In this document: positions 33,469 through 41,764 of the stretch, piece after piece
How the letters are laid out: each line of letters opens with the position of its first letter
Numbering within the stretch: position 1 is the first letter of the stretch
Source of the DNA: CAYRHN01 sp964424115
GTDB lineage: Bacteria > Chloroflexota > Anaerolineae > Anaerolineales > Anaerolineaceae
Assembly: GCA_964424115.1 (NCBI GenBank)
Contig: CAYRHN010000013.1
Location: 1-64,000 of the forward strand
Direction: 5' to 3'
Length of the DNA: 64,000 nucleotides
The notes under the pieces: generated by a model
Database searches by the model: none
What the model was told of the DNA's origin: nothing
What the model saw: the letters and a program-made list of their open reading frames with translations, nothing else
Position numbers and translations under genes: made by a program

Positions 33469-34923
33469 CTATAACTTCTGGAACCTGTTCATTTTCTTCT
33501 TCGCCAGGTAGAGTTTCTCCCCGGCCCTGGCCAGCTCCTCCCAGGCATGCGTCACCTCGCGCAGGTGCTCCTTTTCCTCCGGGAACTGCCCGTAGCGCAC
33601 GCGCTGGTAAGCGTGGGTGAGCAAGGCCGCCTCGGGCTTGTTCTCCGGGAAGAGGTCCTCCAGCGTGGGCAGGAATTCCAGCGGGGTGACCGCCGCGCCG
33701 CGCGGCATTTCCAAGCGCTCGCAAAGTTCCATTAGCTGGGCATACAGGAAGCGCACCCGTTCAGCAGCCTGCATGCGCCGCGGCGGGCGGCGCGCGCTGA
33801 ACTGCACCGGTCTCTCGGCTGGGTTTTTCAGCAACTGCGTCCAGTCCTCCCTGCCCGCGGCGGAAGTGCGCGCCGCGGCCGCCTTCCAGCGCTTAATAAT
33901 GAAGAACAGCAGCAGCCCCAGCAGGGCCGCCGCGATGAGGATCCACAGCAAGATGTTGACCGGATCGTCGGTGGTGCGAATGTTCTCCTCCGACCAGACG
34001 CTGATCTGCTGCGAGATCTGCTGGATGCGCTTGTACAGGTCCGAGCCGAGTTGATCCAGATTGGTGGCGCGCAGCAGTTCCAGGATCAACTGCACCACCC
34101 ACTGCACAATCGTCACAATGAGCAGGGCTGCCGCGCCGACGACCAGTTTGACCACCGTCCACAGCGCCTGCATCAGCAGCGGCGCCGCCAGGGCCAGCAA
34201 CCAGCCGGCTGCCGCCCCGCCAAAGGCCTCCAGCAGGGCAGAAAGGAACATGTGGCGCGCCCACCAGGTATCCAACGCGGAGGCCTGATTGCCAAAACCT
34301 TCGATGCGCCGCACCATCTTGTAGGAAAAGATCGACACCAGGCCGAGAAAGATCATCAGCACCAGACAGAAGATAGCCTGCGCGCGCAGTTCGGGCGCCA
34401 GCAGCCAGCCGAAGATCAGCAGCAGGAACAGCCCGGCCTGGAAGCTGAACAGGATCCCCGAGCGCCCGGCGGAACGGCGCGCCAGCCCAATTCCGCGCAC
34501 CATCGCCCCCAGACTGAAAGCCAGCGTCCAGAATTCGCGCGCGTCGCGCCCCTGGGTCAGCAGGGCCATCACCGGCGACCCGGCGATCTCGCCCAGGCTG
34601 GCATCCCGGAAGGGGAAGACCATCAGCTTGAGCGCCAGCAACAGCCCGGCAAGCAGCCAGAGCAACAGGACCAGCCGCGCCCAGCCAGGGTGACGTTCAC
34701 CCAGGTGGTTCAATCCGCGCGCCAGGTAATGGCTGGTCAGTCCCAGGCAAAAGAGGAAGAGCGCAGCCGGGCCAAAACCCAGCTCGATATGCGACAAATA
34801 GCGGTAATAGCCGGTCAGCCACAGGCTTTCCATCCCCAACAGGGAGATCACTCCCACTTCAATCCACACCCGCAGCGGGACGATGGCAAAGCGGGTGGGC
34901 TTGAAATCCAGCACGCGGTTCAT
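33469..34923 (-). CDS. DUF4129 membrane protein
   Basis: 484 residues: an N-terminal membrane domain of about nine or ten helices, then a loop and a cytoplasmic DUF4129-type C-terminus (R-F-L-Y-A-Q-L-M-E-L-C-E ... T-P-L-E-F-L-P-T-L-E-D-L-F ... A-Y-Q-R-V-R-Y-G-Q-F). In most genomes DUF4129 is the tail of TgpA-type transglutaminase proteins encoded after MoxR and DUF58. Here the transglutaminase domain is absent. Its start overlaps the stop of the DUF58 gene by 4 nt. With MoxR and DUF58 it probably forms a membrane-linked complex that assembles or activates an envelope protein; the exact role is unknown. Confidence 0.8.
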   Translation of the reverse strand: MNRVLDFKPTRFAIVPLRVWIEVGVISLLGMESLWLTGYYRYLSHIELGFGPAALFLFCLGLTSHYLARGLNHLGERHPGWARLVLLLWLLAGLLLALKLMVFPFRDASLGEIAGSPVMALLTQGRDAREFWTLAFSLGAMVRGIGLARRSAGRSGILFSFQAGLFLLLIFGWLLAPELRAQAIFCLVLMIFLGLVSIFSYKMVRRIEGFGNQASALDTWWARHMFLSALLEAFGGAAAGWLLALAAPLLMQALWTVVKLVVGAAALLIVTIVQWVVQLILELLRATNLDQLGSDLYKRIQQISQQISVWSEENIRTTDDPVNILLWILIAAALLGLLLFFIIKRWKAAAARTSAAGREDWTQLLKNPAERPVQFSARRPPRRMQAAERVRFLYAQLMELCERLEMPRGAAVTPLEFLPTLEDLFPENKPEAALLTHAYQRVRYGQFPEEKEHLREVTHAWEELARAGEKLYLAKKKMNRFQKL

Positions 34924-36131
34924 GCCTTGCCCCCCGTTCCCGCGACCAGTGGATTGGGCAGATGCAGGGTGCGGATGCCGGGCAGCGGCGGGGGCGGTTC
35001 AGCCTGCAGGGAGATGAGGGTGGTGTAGGTGCGGTAGCGTTTCAGGCGCAGCAGCGTCTGACACAGTTCCTCGTTCACCAGCGCGGTGACGACTACCAGG
35101 GTGGTGCCGTACTGCACGCGCGGCAGCGAGGTGGCAAGGTAATTTTCAAAGGAGGTAGTAGTGAAGGAGGTCACTGCCGCCAGCGACTCCAGCAGCAGCG
35201 CCAGTTGCCCGGGCGAGCGGTTGGGCGGAAGATTGAAGGGCTGGTCGGCCTGCGCCAGGTAGCCGTTGGAAAGCAGGCCCACGGCGTAACCGTCCTCCGC
35301 TGCCTGGTAGACCAGCGTGGCGGTCAGGCGGATGATGTATTCCAGCAGGGCGGTATCCACATTCAGCCACGGGCGGGGATCGGTGGCCACATTCATACAC
35401 ACCATCATCACCCGCGCCGAGACCGGCTGGAAAACGCGCACCTGCAATTCGCCGGTGCGGGCGGTGGCGGCCCAATGCACGTGGCGGATCGAATCGCCCG
35501 GCTGGTAAGGCCGCACGCCCATCGGGCGGTTGGGATCCTCAAACAGATTACGGCGCGCCTGGCGGTCACCAAAGGGGTCGTCGGCGTTGGGTTGCAGCGG
35601 GGCGGCCTCCAGCAGGGCCGGGAAAACGGTCAGGTATTCCTGGCGTTTCGATTCCAGGCCCTGGTCGAACAGACCGAACAGGTCGCCGGCCTCCATGCGC
35701 GCCGGGCCGACGGCATGCACGCCGCGCTTCTGGAATTGGAGCGAATATTCGCGCACCACGCGTTCGTACCAGCGCAGGCGATAGAGGTTGTAGAGCAATT
35801 TCTGATCCGGCAGGAAGGTATCTTCCAGAGCCTCGGACTGCTCAATACCCACCTGGGTCGGCCAGGGGTCGGCGACGCGCAGCCAGGCCACGGGCAAACG
35901 CTTGTTGTTGAACACCTCGATTCGCAGAGGGGTGGTCTCGCCGGGAAAGCCGCGCCGGTAGATCCAATGCCGCCGGTATTCCAGGTGGTCCAAAGCGTGC
36001 TGCGACCAATAATAGCTGCCGCCGACCACCAGGAACGAGCCCAGGGCAAACACCAACAGCCAGGCATTGCCGCTCAGCAGGCCCAGCGCCACGCTCAGGA
36101 ACGCGACGACACTCCAGAAACGGATCGACAT
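34920..36131 (-). CDS. DUF58 domain membrane protein
   Basis: 403 residues. The ATG at 36131 shares one base with the MoxR stop. Two N-terminal helices (M-S-I-R-F-W ... L-L-V-F-A-L-G-S-F-L) anchor it. A soluble part follows with V-W/V-A-W-L-R-V-A-D and the DUF58 core R-P-Y-Q-P-G-D-S-I-R-H-V-H-W-A-A-T-A-R-T-G-E-L, then a degenerate von Willebrand A-like fold (M-V-C-M-N-V-A-T-D). DUF58 proteins are standard partners of MoxR ATPases. The family and operon order are clear; the client of the complex is unknown. Confidence 0.88.
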   Translation of the reverse strand: MSIRFWSVVAFLSVALGLLSGNAWLLVFALGSFLVVGGSYYWSQHALDHLEYRRHWIYRRGFPGETTPLRIEVFNNKRLPVAWLRVADPWPTQVGIEQSEALEDTFLPDQKLLYNLYRLRWYERVVREYSLQFQKRGVHAVGPARMEAGDLFGLFDQGLESKRQEYLTVFPALLEAAPLQPNADDPFGDRQARRNLFEDPNRPMGVRPYQPGDSIRHVHWAATARTGELQVRVFQPVSARVMMVCMNVATDPRPWLNVDTALLEYIIRLTATLVYQAAEDGYAVGLLSNGYLAQADQPFNLPPNRSPGQLALLLESLAAVTSFTTTSFENYLATSLPRVQYGTTLVVVTALVNEELCQTLLRLKRYRTYTTLISLQAEPPPPLPGIRTLHLPNPLVAGTGGKA

Positions 36132-37081
36132 TAAGATTCGACAGGCACTTCCACAGTGGCGATCAGGTCGGAAACCAGTTCGGCGGTCGTGCGCCCGCGC
36201 AACTGCGCCTGAGCCGAGACGATCATGCGGTGGCACAACACCGCCGGGGCAATATCCTTGACGTCATCCGGGATGACGTAATCGCGCCCATCCATGGCTG
36301 CCCAGGCCTGGGCGGCCGCGTACAGGCCCATGGTGGCGCGCGGGCTGGCGCCCAACTGGATATCCCGGTTGGCGCGCGTGGCATGCGAAATGCGCACCAC
36401 ATAATCGCGCACCGATTGTTCCACCCGCACTTCGCGGCGGGCAGCCTGCATGCGGGCGATCTCCTCCGCGCTGGTGACCGCCTTCAAGTCCGGCAAAGGA
36501 TCGTCGCGGCGGAAGCGCTCCAAAATGCCGTTCTCCTCCATTTGAGAGGGGTAACCGATCGGCACGCGCAGCAAGAAGCGGTCCAATTGCGCCTCGGGGA
36601 GCGGGAAGGTGCCTTCCAGTTCGACCGGGTTTTGCGTGGCCATGACCAGGAAAGGCCGCGGCAGGGGGCGGGTCACGCCGTCGGCGGTCACGGTGCGTTC
36701 CTGCATCGCCTCCAGCAGGGCGGATTGGGTACGCGGCGTGGCGCGGTTGATCTCATCCGCCAGGACCACGTTAGCCATGATCGGGCCGGGGCGGTACTCG
36801 AATTCCTGCGCCTTCTGGTTGAACCAGGATACCCCGGTCACATCCGAGGGCAGCAGGTCGGGGGTGAACTGGATGCGGCGGAAACCGCAGCCCAGCGAGG
36901 CTGCCAGGGCGCGCGCCAGGGTGGTCTTCCCGGTGCCGGGGACATCCTCCAATAGCACATGTCCCTCGCACAGCACCGCCGCCAGCACCTGGCGGATGGC
37001 CCCTTCCTTGCCCACGATCACTTTTTGGATATTATCCAGCACGTTGTGGTAAAAGGTCTCGATCACGAAGTCACTCCTCAA
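36131..37081 (-). CDS. MoxR-family AAA+ ATPase
   Basis: 316 residues. The AAA+ core shows Walker A in D-V-P-G-T-G-K-T-T, the MoxR-specific R-I-Q-F-T-P-D-L-L-P-S-D-V-T-G, Walker B in V-L-A-D-E-I-N-R-A, sensor 1 in M-A-T-Q-N-P and the arginine-finger region F-L-L-R-V-P-I-G-Y-P. MoxR proteins act as chaperone-like remodelling ATPases for metal-cofactor or envelope complexes. The start overlaps the HD-protein stop by 4 nt and the DUF58 gene begins at its own stop, so translation runs straight through all three. Function within this operon is inferred. Confidence 0.93.
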   Translation of the reverse strand: MRSDFVIETFYHNVLDNIQKVIVGKEGAIRQVLAAVLCEGHVLLEDVPGTGKTTLARALAASLGCGFRRIQFTPDLLPSDVTGVSWFNQKAQEFEYRPGPIMANVVLADEINRATPRTQSALLEAMQERTVTADGVTRPLPRPFLVMATQNPVELEGTFPLPEAQLDRFLLRVPIGYPSQMEENGILERFRRDDPLPDLKAVTSAEEIARMQAARREVRVEQSVRDYVVRISHATRANRDIQLGASPRATMGLYAAAQAWAAMDGRDYVIPDDVKDIAPAVLCHRMIVSAQAQLRGRTTAELVSDLIATVEVPVES

Positions 37082-37701
37082 ATGGATGATTGGGATTTAA
37101 ACCGGAGCGTTATTCTTTTCTCAAAAGCGGCAGCCAGCAGGTCGCAGCGTTCGCGGGCGGCTTTCTTTTCCGCTTCCACGTTCCCGGCGCACTGGCAGAC
37201 CACGCGGATCTCTTCCTCCCCCACGATGCAGGCAAGATCGGCCACCCGGCGGCGGTGGCTGCGGTCCAGCGCATTGGCCAGGCGCAGCATCCCGCCCAGA
37301 TAATGCACCAGGATGCGCTGATCCGGCTCCAGGGCAATATAATGATCATGTTTCAAACTGGGCAGGTTCTGCTCGTGGTAGCGTGCCACCGAACCGACCA
37401 GCAGGCGCTCGCCCTGCGTCAGCGGCAGCAAGGGGGTGGTGAGAATGATGCGCAAGGTGGTCTTGTGGTGCCCCTTACCGCCGTCGATCCAGCCGATATC
37501 GTGCAGGATGCCGGCCAGCTGCAGCCAGAAGCGTTCACGCGGCCCCAGGCCGCTCAACGGCTGGAGCTCATCGAACAGGCGCAGGGCCAACCAGGTGACA
37601 TGCTGGACGTGGGCCGCTTCGTAATTGCAGGTGCGGGCCAGGTCAAGAGCCGCCTGCCAGGTGCGCAGGACGGTGGGATCGTCCGTGTAAAGATCAAGCA
37701 T
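37078..37701 (-). CDS. Stand-alone HD domain related to the Ppx/GppA C-terminal domain
   Basis: 207 residues. The ATG at 37701 is preceded by GGAGGAGG and overlaps the CHAD gene by 8 nt. The order H-V-Q-H-V-T-W-L-A-L-R-L-F-D-E-L ... L-A-G-I-L-H-D-I-G-W-I ... H-H-K-T-T-L-R-I-I ... V-G-S-V-A-R-Y-H-E-Q-N matches the HD-type helical domain that follows the ASKHA phosphatase domain in exopolyphosphatase Ppx/GppA. Here that catalytic N-terminal domain is absent. In Ppx this domain helps hold the polyphosphate chain. With a CHAD protein next to it, a polyphosphate-binding or regulatory role is a reasonable inference. Hydrolase activity on nucleotides cannot be excluded. Confidence 0.8.
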   Translation of the reverse strand: MLDLYTDDPTVLRTWQAALDLARTCNYEAAHVQHVTWLALRLFDELQPLSGLGPRERFWLQLAGILHDIGWIDGGKGHHKTTLRIILTTPLLPLTQGERLLVGSVARYHEQNLPSLKHDHYIALEPDQRILVHYLGGMLRLANALDRSHRRRVADLACIVGEEEIRVVCQCAGNVEAEKKAARERCDLLAAAFEKRITLRFKSQSSI

Positions 37702-38800
37702 GCGGGGCCTCCTCCGCAGGGGCGGGGGGTTCGACGGGATCCGCCGGGGAGGGTTCTTCCTGGGGTAGGGGCGCGCCTTTCGGGTAGATCTGAGCGGGCA
37801 GCAGCGGCTGGCGCACCCGCGCGCGCAGTTCCTCCCAATAACTCGGCTGCGGCAGGCCTTTTTTGGCGGGCGGCCGGACCCATTTCTTCCAGCGCGCCAG
37901 GAATTCGTTGTAAACCTCTCCACGGTGAGCGGAGCGTTCCTGGGCAAAGAGGGTCAGACCCGGCAGCAGCGGGGTGAAGGAACGCAAATGCCCGTAATAC
38001 TCGCGGGCGCGGCTGCGCTCTTTTTCGATAAATAACGGCAGGTAGCCGGTCCACACATCGCAATCGTGAATATCGCCGAGGTTCTCCTGCACCTTGCGCA
38101 CCGCGCGGATACCCTCTTCCAACCCGTCGCTGTAGAGAGCGCCGAAGGTCTCCAGGGTGTAGCGCAGGTGCTTGGCGCTGATGCGCATGGCGTGCAGTTC
38201 GGCGATCCTGGATGGGTCGGCAATATACGGCTCGTAGGATAGAAAATCATCCAGACAGCCGCCGACAAAGTGGGCGGCGCGCTGGTAGAGCAAATGGGTG
38301 GAGGGCAGGGGCGCCTGGGGGATCAACGGAAGCAGGGCCGTCTCCATCTTCTCCAATGCTGCACTGCTTTCCAGGCGATCAAGCGCCTTCAGCAGTTTGA
38401 CCTGCAGCCCGCTGCGCTGCTGGCGCAGGCGCAGCAGCAGGCGGCGCAGGCCGGGGCGGACGCGCGGCTCGGTCTGGGCCTGCTCAAAGGCTGCCAGCAG
38501 ATCGATCTGCACATCCGTATCGCGCGCGGCGCCCAGGGCGCGGGTGACCCCGCGCAGTTGCCCGTTCCAGGCCTCCAGGCGTTTGGCGGGCAGGCAGCCC
38601 TGCATCAAATGCAGCAGATTACGCGCACGGCGGCTGGCCACGCGCATGCGGTGAATGCACTCGATATCTTCCGCCAGGCGCACGCCGGGGATCTCTGCGC
38701 GCATGGCCTGGAGCTGGCGCTGCAGAGCGACAGCCAAAAACGCCCGGCTGGATTCATCGGCAGGGAGCGCATCCCTTCCCGCGGGCGGCCTGGGTAACAT
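37694..38800 (-). CDS. CHAD domain protein (polyphosphate-binding)
   Basis: 368 residues from the ATG at 38800, ten bases after the upstream stop and behind GGTGA. The long helical CHAD domain (about 20-310) shows both conserved basic blocks: I-H-R-M-R-V-A-S-R-R-A-R-N and M-R-I-S-A-K-H-L-R-Y, as well as L-G-A-A-R-D-T-D-V and L-G-D-I-H-D-C-D-V. These blocks line the positive pore of the CHAD fold, which binds inorganic polyphosphate. The C-terminal tail is proline/alanine-rich and probably disordered. No CYTH domain is attached. It is encoded between TMPK-like kinases and a Ppx-like HD protein, so a polyphosphate-associated complex is suggested. The family call is secure. Confidence 0.92.
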   Translation of the reverse strand: MLPRPPAGRDALPADESSRAFLAVALQRQLQAMRAEIPGVRLAEDIECIHRMRVASRRARNLLHLMQGCLPAKRLEAWNGQLRGVTRALGAARDTDVQIDLLAAFEQAQTEPRVRPGLRRLLLRLRQQRSGLQVKLLKALDRLESSAALEKMETALLPLIPQAPLPSTHLLYQRAAHFVGGCLDDFLSYEPYIADPSRIAELHAMRISAKHLRYTLETFGALYSDGLEEGIRAVRKVQENLGDIHDCDVWTGYLPLFIEKERSRAREYYGHLRSFTPLLPGLTLFAQERSAHRGEVYNEFLARWKKWVRPPAKKGLPQPSYWEELRARVRQPLLPAQIYPKGAPLPQEEPSPADPVEPPAPAEEAPHA

Positions 38801-38810
38801 GCCGGTCACC

Positions 38811-39500
38811 TCAGGAGGCGCGGAAGAGCGCCCTGATGTTCCGACGCAGGTCGTCCTGCACAGCCGCCATCGGACGGTTGGCATCCACCACAGTGAAGCC
38901 GTATTCCTCGGCCATCCTGTCAAACTGCTCGATCAGCCGCTCCTGGTAGACGCAGAAACTGTCGTAGAGGTTATCCGCGCAGCGGATATCCATACCCGCC
39001 TCCCAATAGTTGAAGCCGCGCCCGTGCACGATGCGCGAGACCAGCGAGGGGACATCCGCGCGCAGGTAGATCACCAGGTCGGGCTTGAGCGCAAAGCCAT
39101 AGATCGTGCGCGCCCATTCCGGGTTGCCGCCGCGCACAATATCGCGCGCGATGGTGGAGAAGAAATAGCGGTCGGAAAGGACGATAAAACCCGCTTTGAG
39201 CGCCGGGATGATCTGGTTCTCCAGGCGGTCGGCAAAGTCGGTGGCATAAAAGAGGCTCATTGTGATCGGGCTGAGCGTGTGGCCGAATTTTGCGGCATCC
39301 AGGCCGGGGCCGGTCAGCGGCGAACGGCGCATGCCGGTATCCGAGACGGCATAGCCCTCGTCTTCCAGCCAGGTGCGCAGCAGCTGGATCTGCGAGGAGC
39401 GCCCAACCGCGTCGGTGCCTTCCAGGACGATCAACTTCCCAGGCAGGTCCTTGATCGATTTATAAGGAAAACCGGAACCAAAGAATTCGATCGCCTTCAT
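38811..39500 (-). CDS. Thymidylate-kinase-like protein with altered P-loop
   Basis: 229 residues. It is similar to the next upstream gene across the kinase fold: L-I-V-L-E-G-T-D, A-T-D-F-A-D-R, V-L-S-D-R-Y-F-F-S-T-I-A-R-D and the hydrophobic strand L-K-P-D-L-V-I-Y-L-R. The Walker A sequence is G-T-D-A-V-G-R-S (28-35); the lysine that contacts the ATP phosphates is arginine (R34). The D-R-Y triad is kept. It may be a weak or non-catalytic subunit paired with the intact paralogue, or a kinase using another phosphate donor. Overlap of 4 nt with that gene supports equal expression. It is not the housekeeping Tmk, whose R-E-P-G-G-T motif is absent. Confidence 0.82.
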   Translation of the reverse strand: MKAIEFFGSGFPYKSIKDLPGKLIVLEGTDAVGRSSQIQLLRTWLEDEGYAVSDTGMRRSPLTGPGLDAAKFGHTLSPITMSLFYATDFADRLENQIIPALKAGFIVLSDRYFFSTIARDIVRGGNPEWARTIYGFALKPDLVIYLRADVPSLVSRIVHGRGFNYWEAGMDIRCADNLYDSFCVYQERLIEQFDRMAEEYGFTVVDANRPMAAVQDDLRRNIRALFRAS

Positions 39501-40240
39501 GCTTCACCTCCCTTAGCCTCTTCGGTCTTGCGGGCAGCCCGGCGGGCGGGTTTCTTGACCGGCGCGGTGGGGTTGGGCAGGCCCTCCCAGCCCTCGAGGA
39601 TCTTCTTCACCAATCCGCGCACCTGCTTCTGCTGTTTTTCCACCGGCTGGGTGCCGTCGAAGATGGTGAAGCCAAATTCGCTGACCATCGCGTCATATTC
39701 GCCAATGATACGCTGCTGGAAGAGGCGGAAGCTGGTGACCTTGTTGTCCGAAAGGCCCAGGTCCATGCCCGCTTCGTAGAATTTGAGGTCGGAGCGCGAG
39801 GAGAGGATGCGCTCCACGGCGATGTCCAGCGGGACGCGGAAGTACAGCGCCAGGTCGGGCTGGCAGGCAAAGGAATACAGGTTGCGCACCCAGGCGCGGT
39901 CCACCCCGCGGGCCACGTCGCGGGCAAAGGCGGTGAAGGCGTAGCGGTCGGCCAACACGATCACCCCTGCTTTCAGCATGGGCAGGATGTGGTTCTCCCA
40001 GCGGTCGGCAAAGTCGGTGGCCTGCAGCAGGCTGAAGGTGGTGGGGGTGAACATCTTTTCCTTCTTGCCCAGGCGGGTGGTGCTTTTCACCAGCTCGGAG
40101 GAATTCCACTCCGAGAAATAGACCGACTTGCCCTGCGATTGCAGCCATTTGAACAGCAGATCGATCTGGGTCGATTTTCCGCTGCCGTCGATGCCTTCCA
40201 CTACGATCAACTTGCCTTTGTAATTTCCAGGCTTGAGCAT
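39497..40240 (-). CDS. Thymidylate-kinase-like P-loop kinase, first gene of the CHAD/MoxR operon
   Basis: 247 residues. Walker A is intact, V-E-G-I-D-G-S-G-K-S-T-Q (K22), and A-D-R-Y-A-F-T-A-F-A-R-D supplies the D-R-Y motif. F-x-E-W-N-S-S replaces the F-T-R-E-P-G-G-T of true dTMP kinases, so the nucleotide or other acceptor may differ. The tail (last about 35 residues) is strongly basic with K-K-P-A-R-R-A-A-R-K, suitable for binding a polyanion such as polyphosphate or nucleic acid. It opens a minus-strand operon of seven genes joined by overlaps or gaps of 10 nt or less. The kinase fold is certain; substrate is open. Confidence 0.85.
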   Translation of the reverse strand: MLKPGNYKGKLIVVEGIDGSGKSTQIDLLFKWLQSQGKSVYFSEWNSSELVKSTTRLGKKEKMFTPTTFSLLQATDFADRWENHILPMLKAGVIVLADRYAFTAFARDVARGVDRAWVRNLYSFACQPDLALYFRVPLDIAVERILSSRSDLKFYEAGMDLGLSDNKVTSFRLFQQRIIGEYDAMVSEFGFTIFDGTQPVEKQQKQVRGLVKKILEGWEGLPNPTAPVKKPARRAARKTEEAKGGEA

Positions 40241-40357
40241 AGGTTTTTTCCTTAGATGGGATGATATCTAATTGATTATAGCATACCCGGCAAGGAAGGC
40301 GGACGAAACTGCGCCAGGGGGTGGAATGGCAACCTGCCCGCCTTCTTCTCCACGGCG

Positions 40358-40945
40358 TTACAGTGAAGATTTCGTGGGGATGGTGGAATATTTTTGAATC
40401 ATGGGCGATATTCCATTCGCTAACATGGACCTGATGAGAGCAACAAGTTCCGTTGATGGAAGATTCTTATGACTTTGATACCAATGCGTAAGCATCGCGA
40501 TGATCGCTGACAATCCAAATTCTATGATGTAATCCGAGTGGATGTCGGTTTCGGGTAGTCCAAAACGTCTTATCAGAACGGCCCCCATCCCGGCTTTCAT
40601 CTTCTTAGCAAAACGCGGATCACCATTTTCGCCTAGCAGCACACTGAAATACTCACCCTGCATTTCATAAAAATCCGCCAGGGGTTGTAAAATGATGTCG
40701 CCGCGCTCAATATTAAGGCTATAGATCACTTTTTCTTTCAATTTTGCCAAAAGCTCATCTTCCAACTGGTTCAACACATCATAGATATCGATAAAATACT
40801 CATAAAATGTACTTCGGTTGTATCCGGCTGTATCTGTAATCTCTTTGATGGAGATTTGATCGATCTTTTTTTGACAATACAAGCCCCAAAATGCCTTCAT
40901 AAGGTTTTCTTTCGTCCGGGCCGTTGCTTCGGGTTTCTTTTTCAT
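40358..40945 (-). CDS. TetR-family transcriptional regulator
   Basis: 195 residues. The N-terminal TetR helix-turn-helix reads T-K-E-N-L-M-K-A-F-W-G-L-Y ... I-S-I-K-E-I-T-D-T-A-G-Y-N-R-S-T-F-Y-E-Y-F. The C-terminal half is an all-helical ligand-binding domain without a recognisable ligand class. The gene is divergent from a pair of HXXEE membrane-protein genes, and a palindrome overlaps their promoter, so it is their probable repressor. The coding sequence is visibly AT-richer than the kinase operon to its left, as is the whole 40.3-42.4 kb segment, which hints at lateral transfer. Confidence 0.88.
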   Translation of the reverse strand: MKKKPEATARTKENLMKAFWGLYCQKKIDQISIKEITDTAGYNRSTFYEYFIDIYDVLNQLEDELLAKLKEKVIYSLNIERGDIILQPLADFYEMQGEYFSVLLGENGDPRFAKKMKAGMGAVLIRRFGLPETDIHSDYIIEFGLSAIIAMLTHWYQSHKNLPSTELVALIRSMLANGISPMIQKYSTIPTKSSL

Positions 40946-40999
40946 ACATTCAACTCCTTATTGGGCAGGATCATCCAACAATCAACCGATGATTGATGG

Positions 41000-41037
41000 T
41001 TGAAGTTCGTGAATGAGATCATTATACTGTAATCATC
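41000..41037 (+). promoter_or_regulatory. Promoter with overlapping TetR-type operator
   Basis: TTGAAG (41000-41005) and TATACT (41023-41028) are 17 nt apart. A 21-bp palindrome with 8 of 10 matching pairs (41017-41037; half-site GATnATTA) covers the -10. A second inverted repeat, CAATCA-N5-TGATTG (40979-40995), lies between the two divergent genes. Confidence 0.65.
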
Positions 41038-41081
41038 CGACGCAGTGTCGGAAATTCCACCGAAGGCTAGGGAGCGGTCTT

Positions 41082-41735
41082 ATGAAATTTTGGCGCCGAA
41101 ACTGGTACTATATTGGCGGGATCATTTTTGTTGCTCTTTCATTTTTTATGGGCTTTTGGGGCAGTCTCTTCAGCAACATTCAAGTGATCCTGATTTTTAG
41201 CTTCATGGCCATGCTGGTGCACCAATTTGAAGAGTACGCCTTCCCGGGAGGGTTTCCTTCCATCGCCAATATTGCTGTGATGGGAGAGAAAAAAGTTCCC
41301 GAACGGTATCCCTTAAATGCCAATCAGTGCTTTATCAGCAATGTATTTCTGACCTATCCGTTCTATATCATCCCGGTATTTTTACCCAACGTGATCTGGC
41401 TGGGTCTTGCCCAGGTGTTTCTTGGCATGTTCCAGCTTATTGCGCACGGCATTGCAGTCAATATAAAACTGAAAAGCCTTTACAATCCGGGTCTCGGTGC
41501 GGTTGTGTTTCTGCACATGCCGATTGGAATTTATTACATCTGGTATGTTACAACGAACCACCTCGCCAGCGCTGGAGACTTTGTGATCGGGGTGATCGCT
41601 GTCATTGCTGCGGCGATATTATTGTTTTTGCTGCCGATTCGGTTAATGGCAAGCAAAGAATCAAAGTATCCGTTCGCAGAAGCTGAAGTGTACGGGTTTG
41701 CCAGAGCTAAGATTGAGAAAATCAGGAATTCGTAA
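41082..41735 (+). CDS. HXXEE-domain membrane protein (copy 1)
   Basis: 217 residues; the ATG at 41082 follows GGGAGCGG. Six or so hydrophobic helices are present. The family signature is M-L-V-H-Q-F-E-E-Y-A-F-P-G-G-F (H-x-x-E-E), with Y-P-L-N, L-I-A-H-G-I and Y-N-P-G-L-G-A-V-V-F-L-H-M-P-I-G further on. HXXEE proteins are bacterial membrane proteins of unknown function; the conserved His/Glu set suggests a metal site within the membrane. The gene is followed after 29 nt by a paralogue, and both appear to be under the divergent TetR regulator. Confidence 0.82.
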   Translation: MKFWRRNWYYIGGIIFVALSFFMGFWGSLFSNIQVILIFSFMAMLVHQFEEYAFPGGFPSIANIAVMGEKKVPERYPLNANQCFISNVFLTYPFYIIPVFLPNVIWLGLAQVFLGMFQLIAHGIAVNIKLKSLYNPGLGAVVFLHMPIGIYYIWYVTTNHLASAGDFVIGVIAVIAAAILLFLLPIRLMASKESKYPFAEAEVYGFARAKIEKIRNS

Positions 41736-41764
41736 ATCAACAAAAACATGGAAGGCGCAGCCTT

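Noticed and set aside
38811..40240. Polyphosphate kinase 2 identity for the two kinases
   Set aside because: They lack PPK2 motifs such as E-G-x-D-A-A-G-K-G-G and match the thymidylate-kinase fold, despite the polyphosphate-like neighbours.
39497..40240. Housekeeping thymidylate kinase tmk
   Set aside because: The R-E-P-G-G-T motif and typical lid are missing, so the gene symbol was not given.
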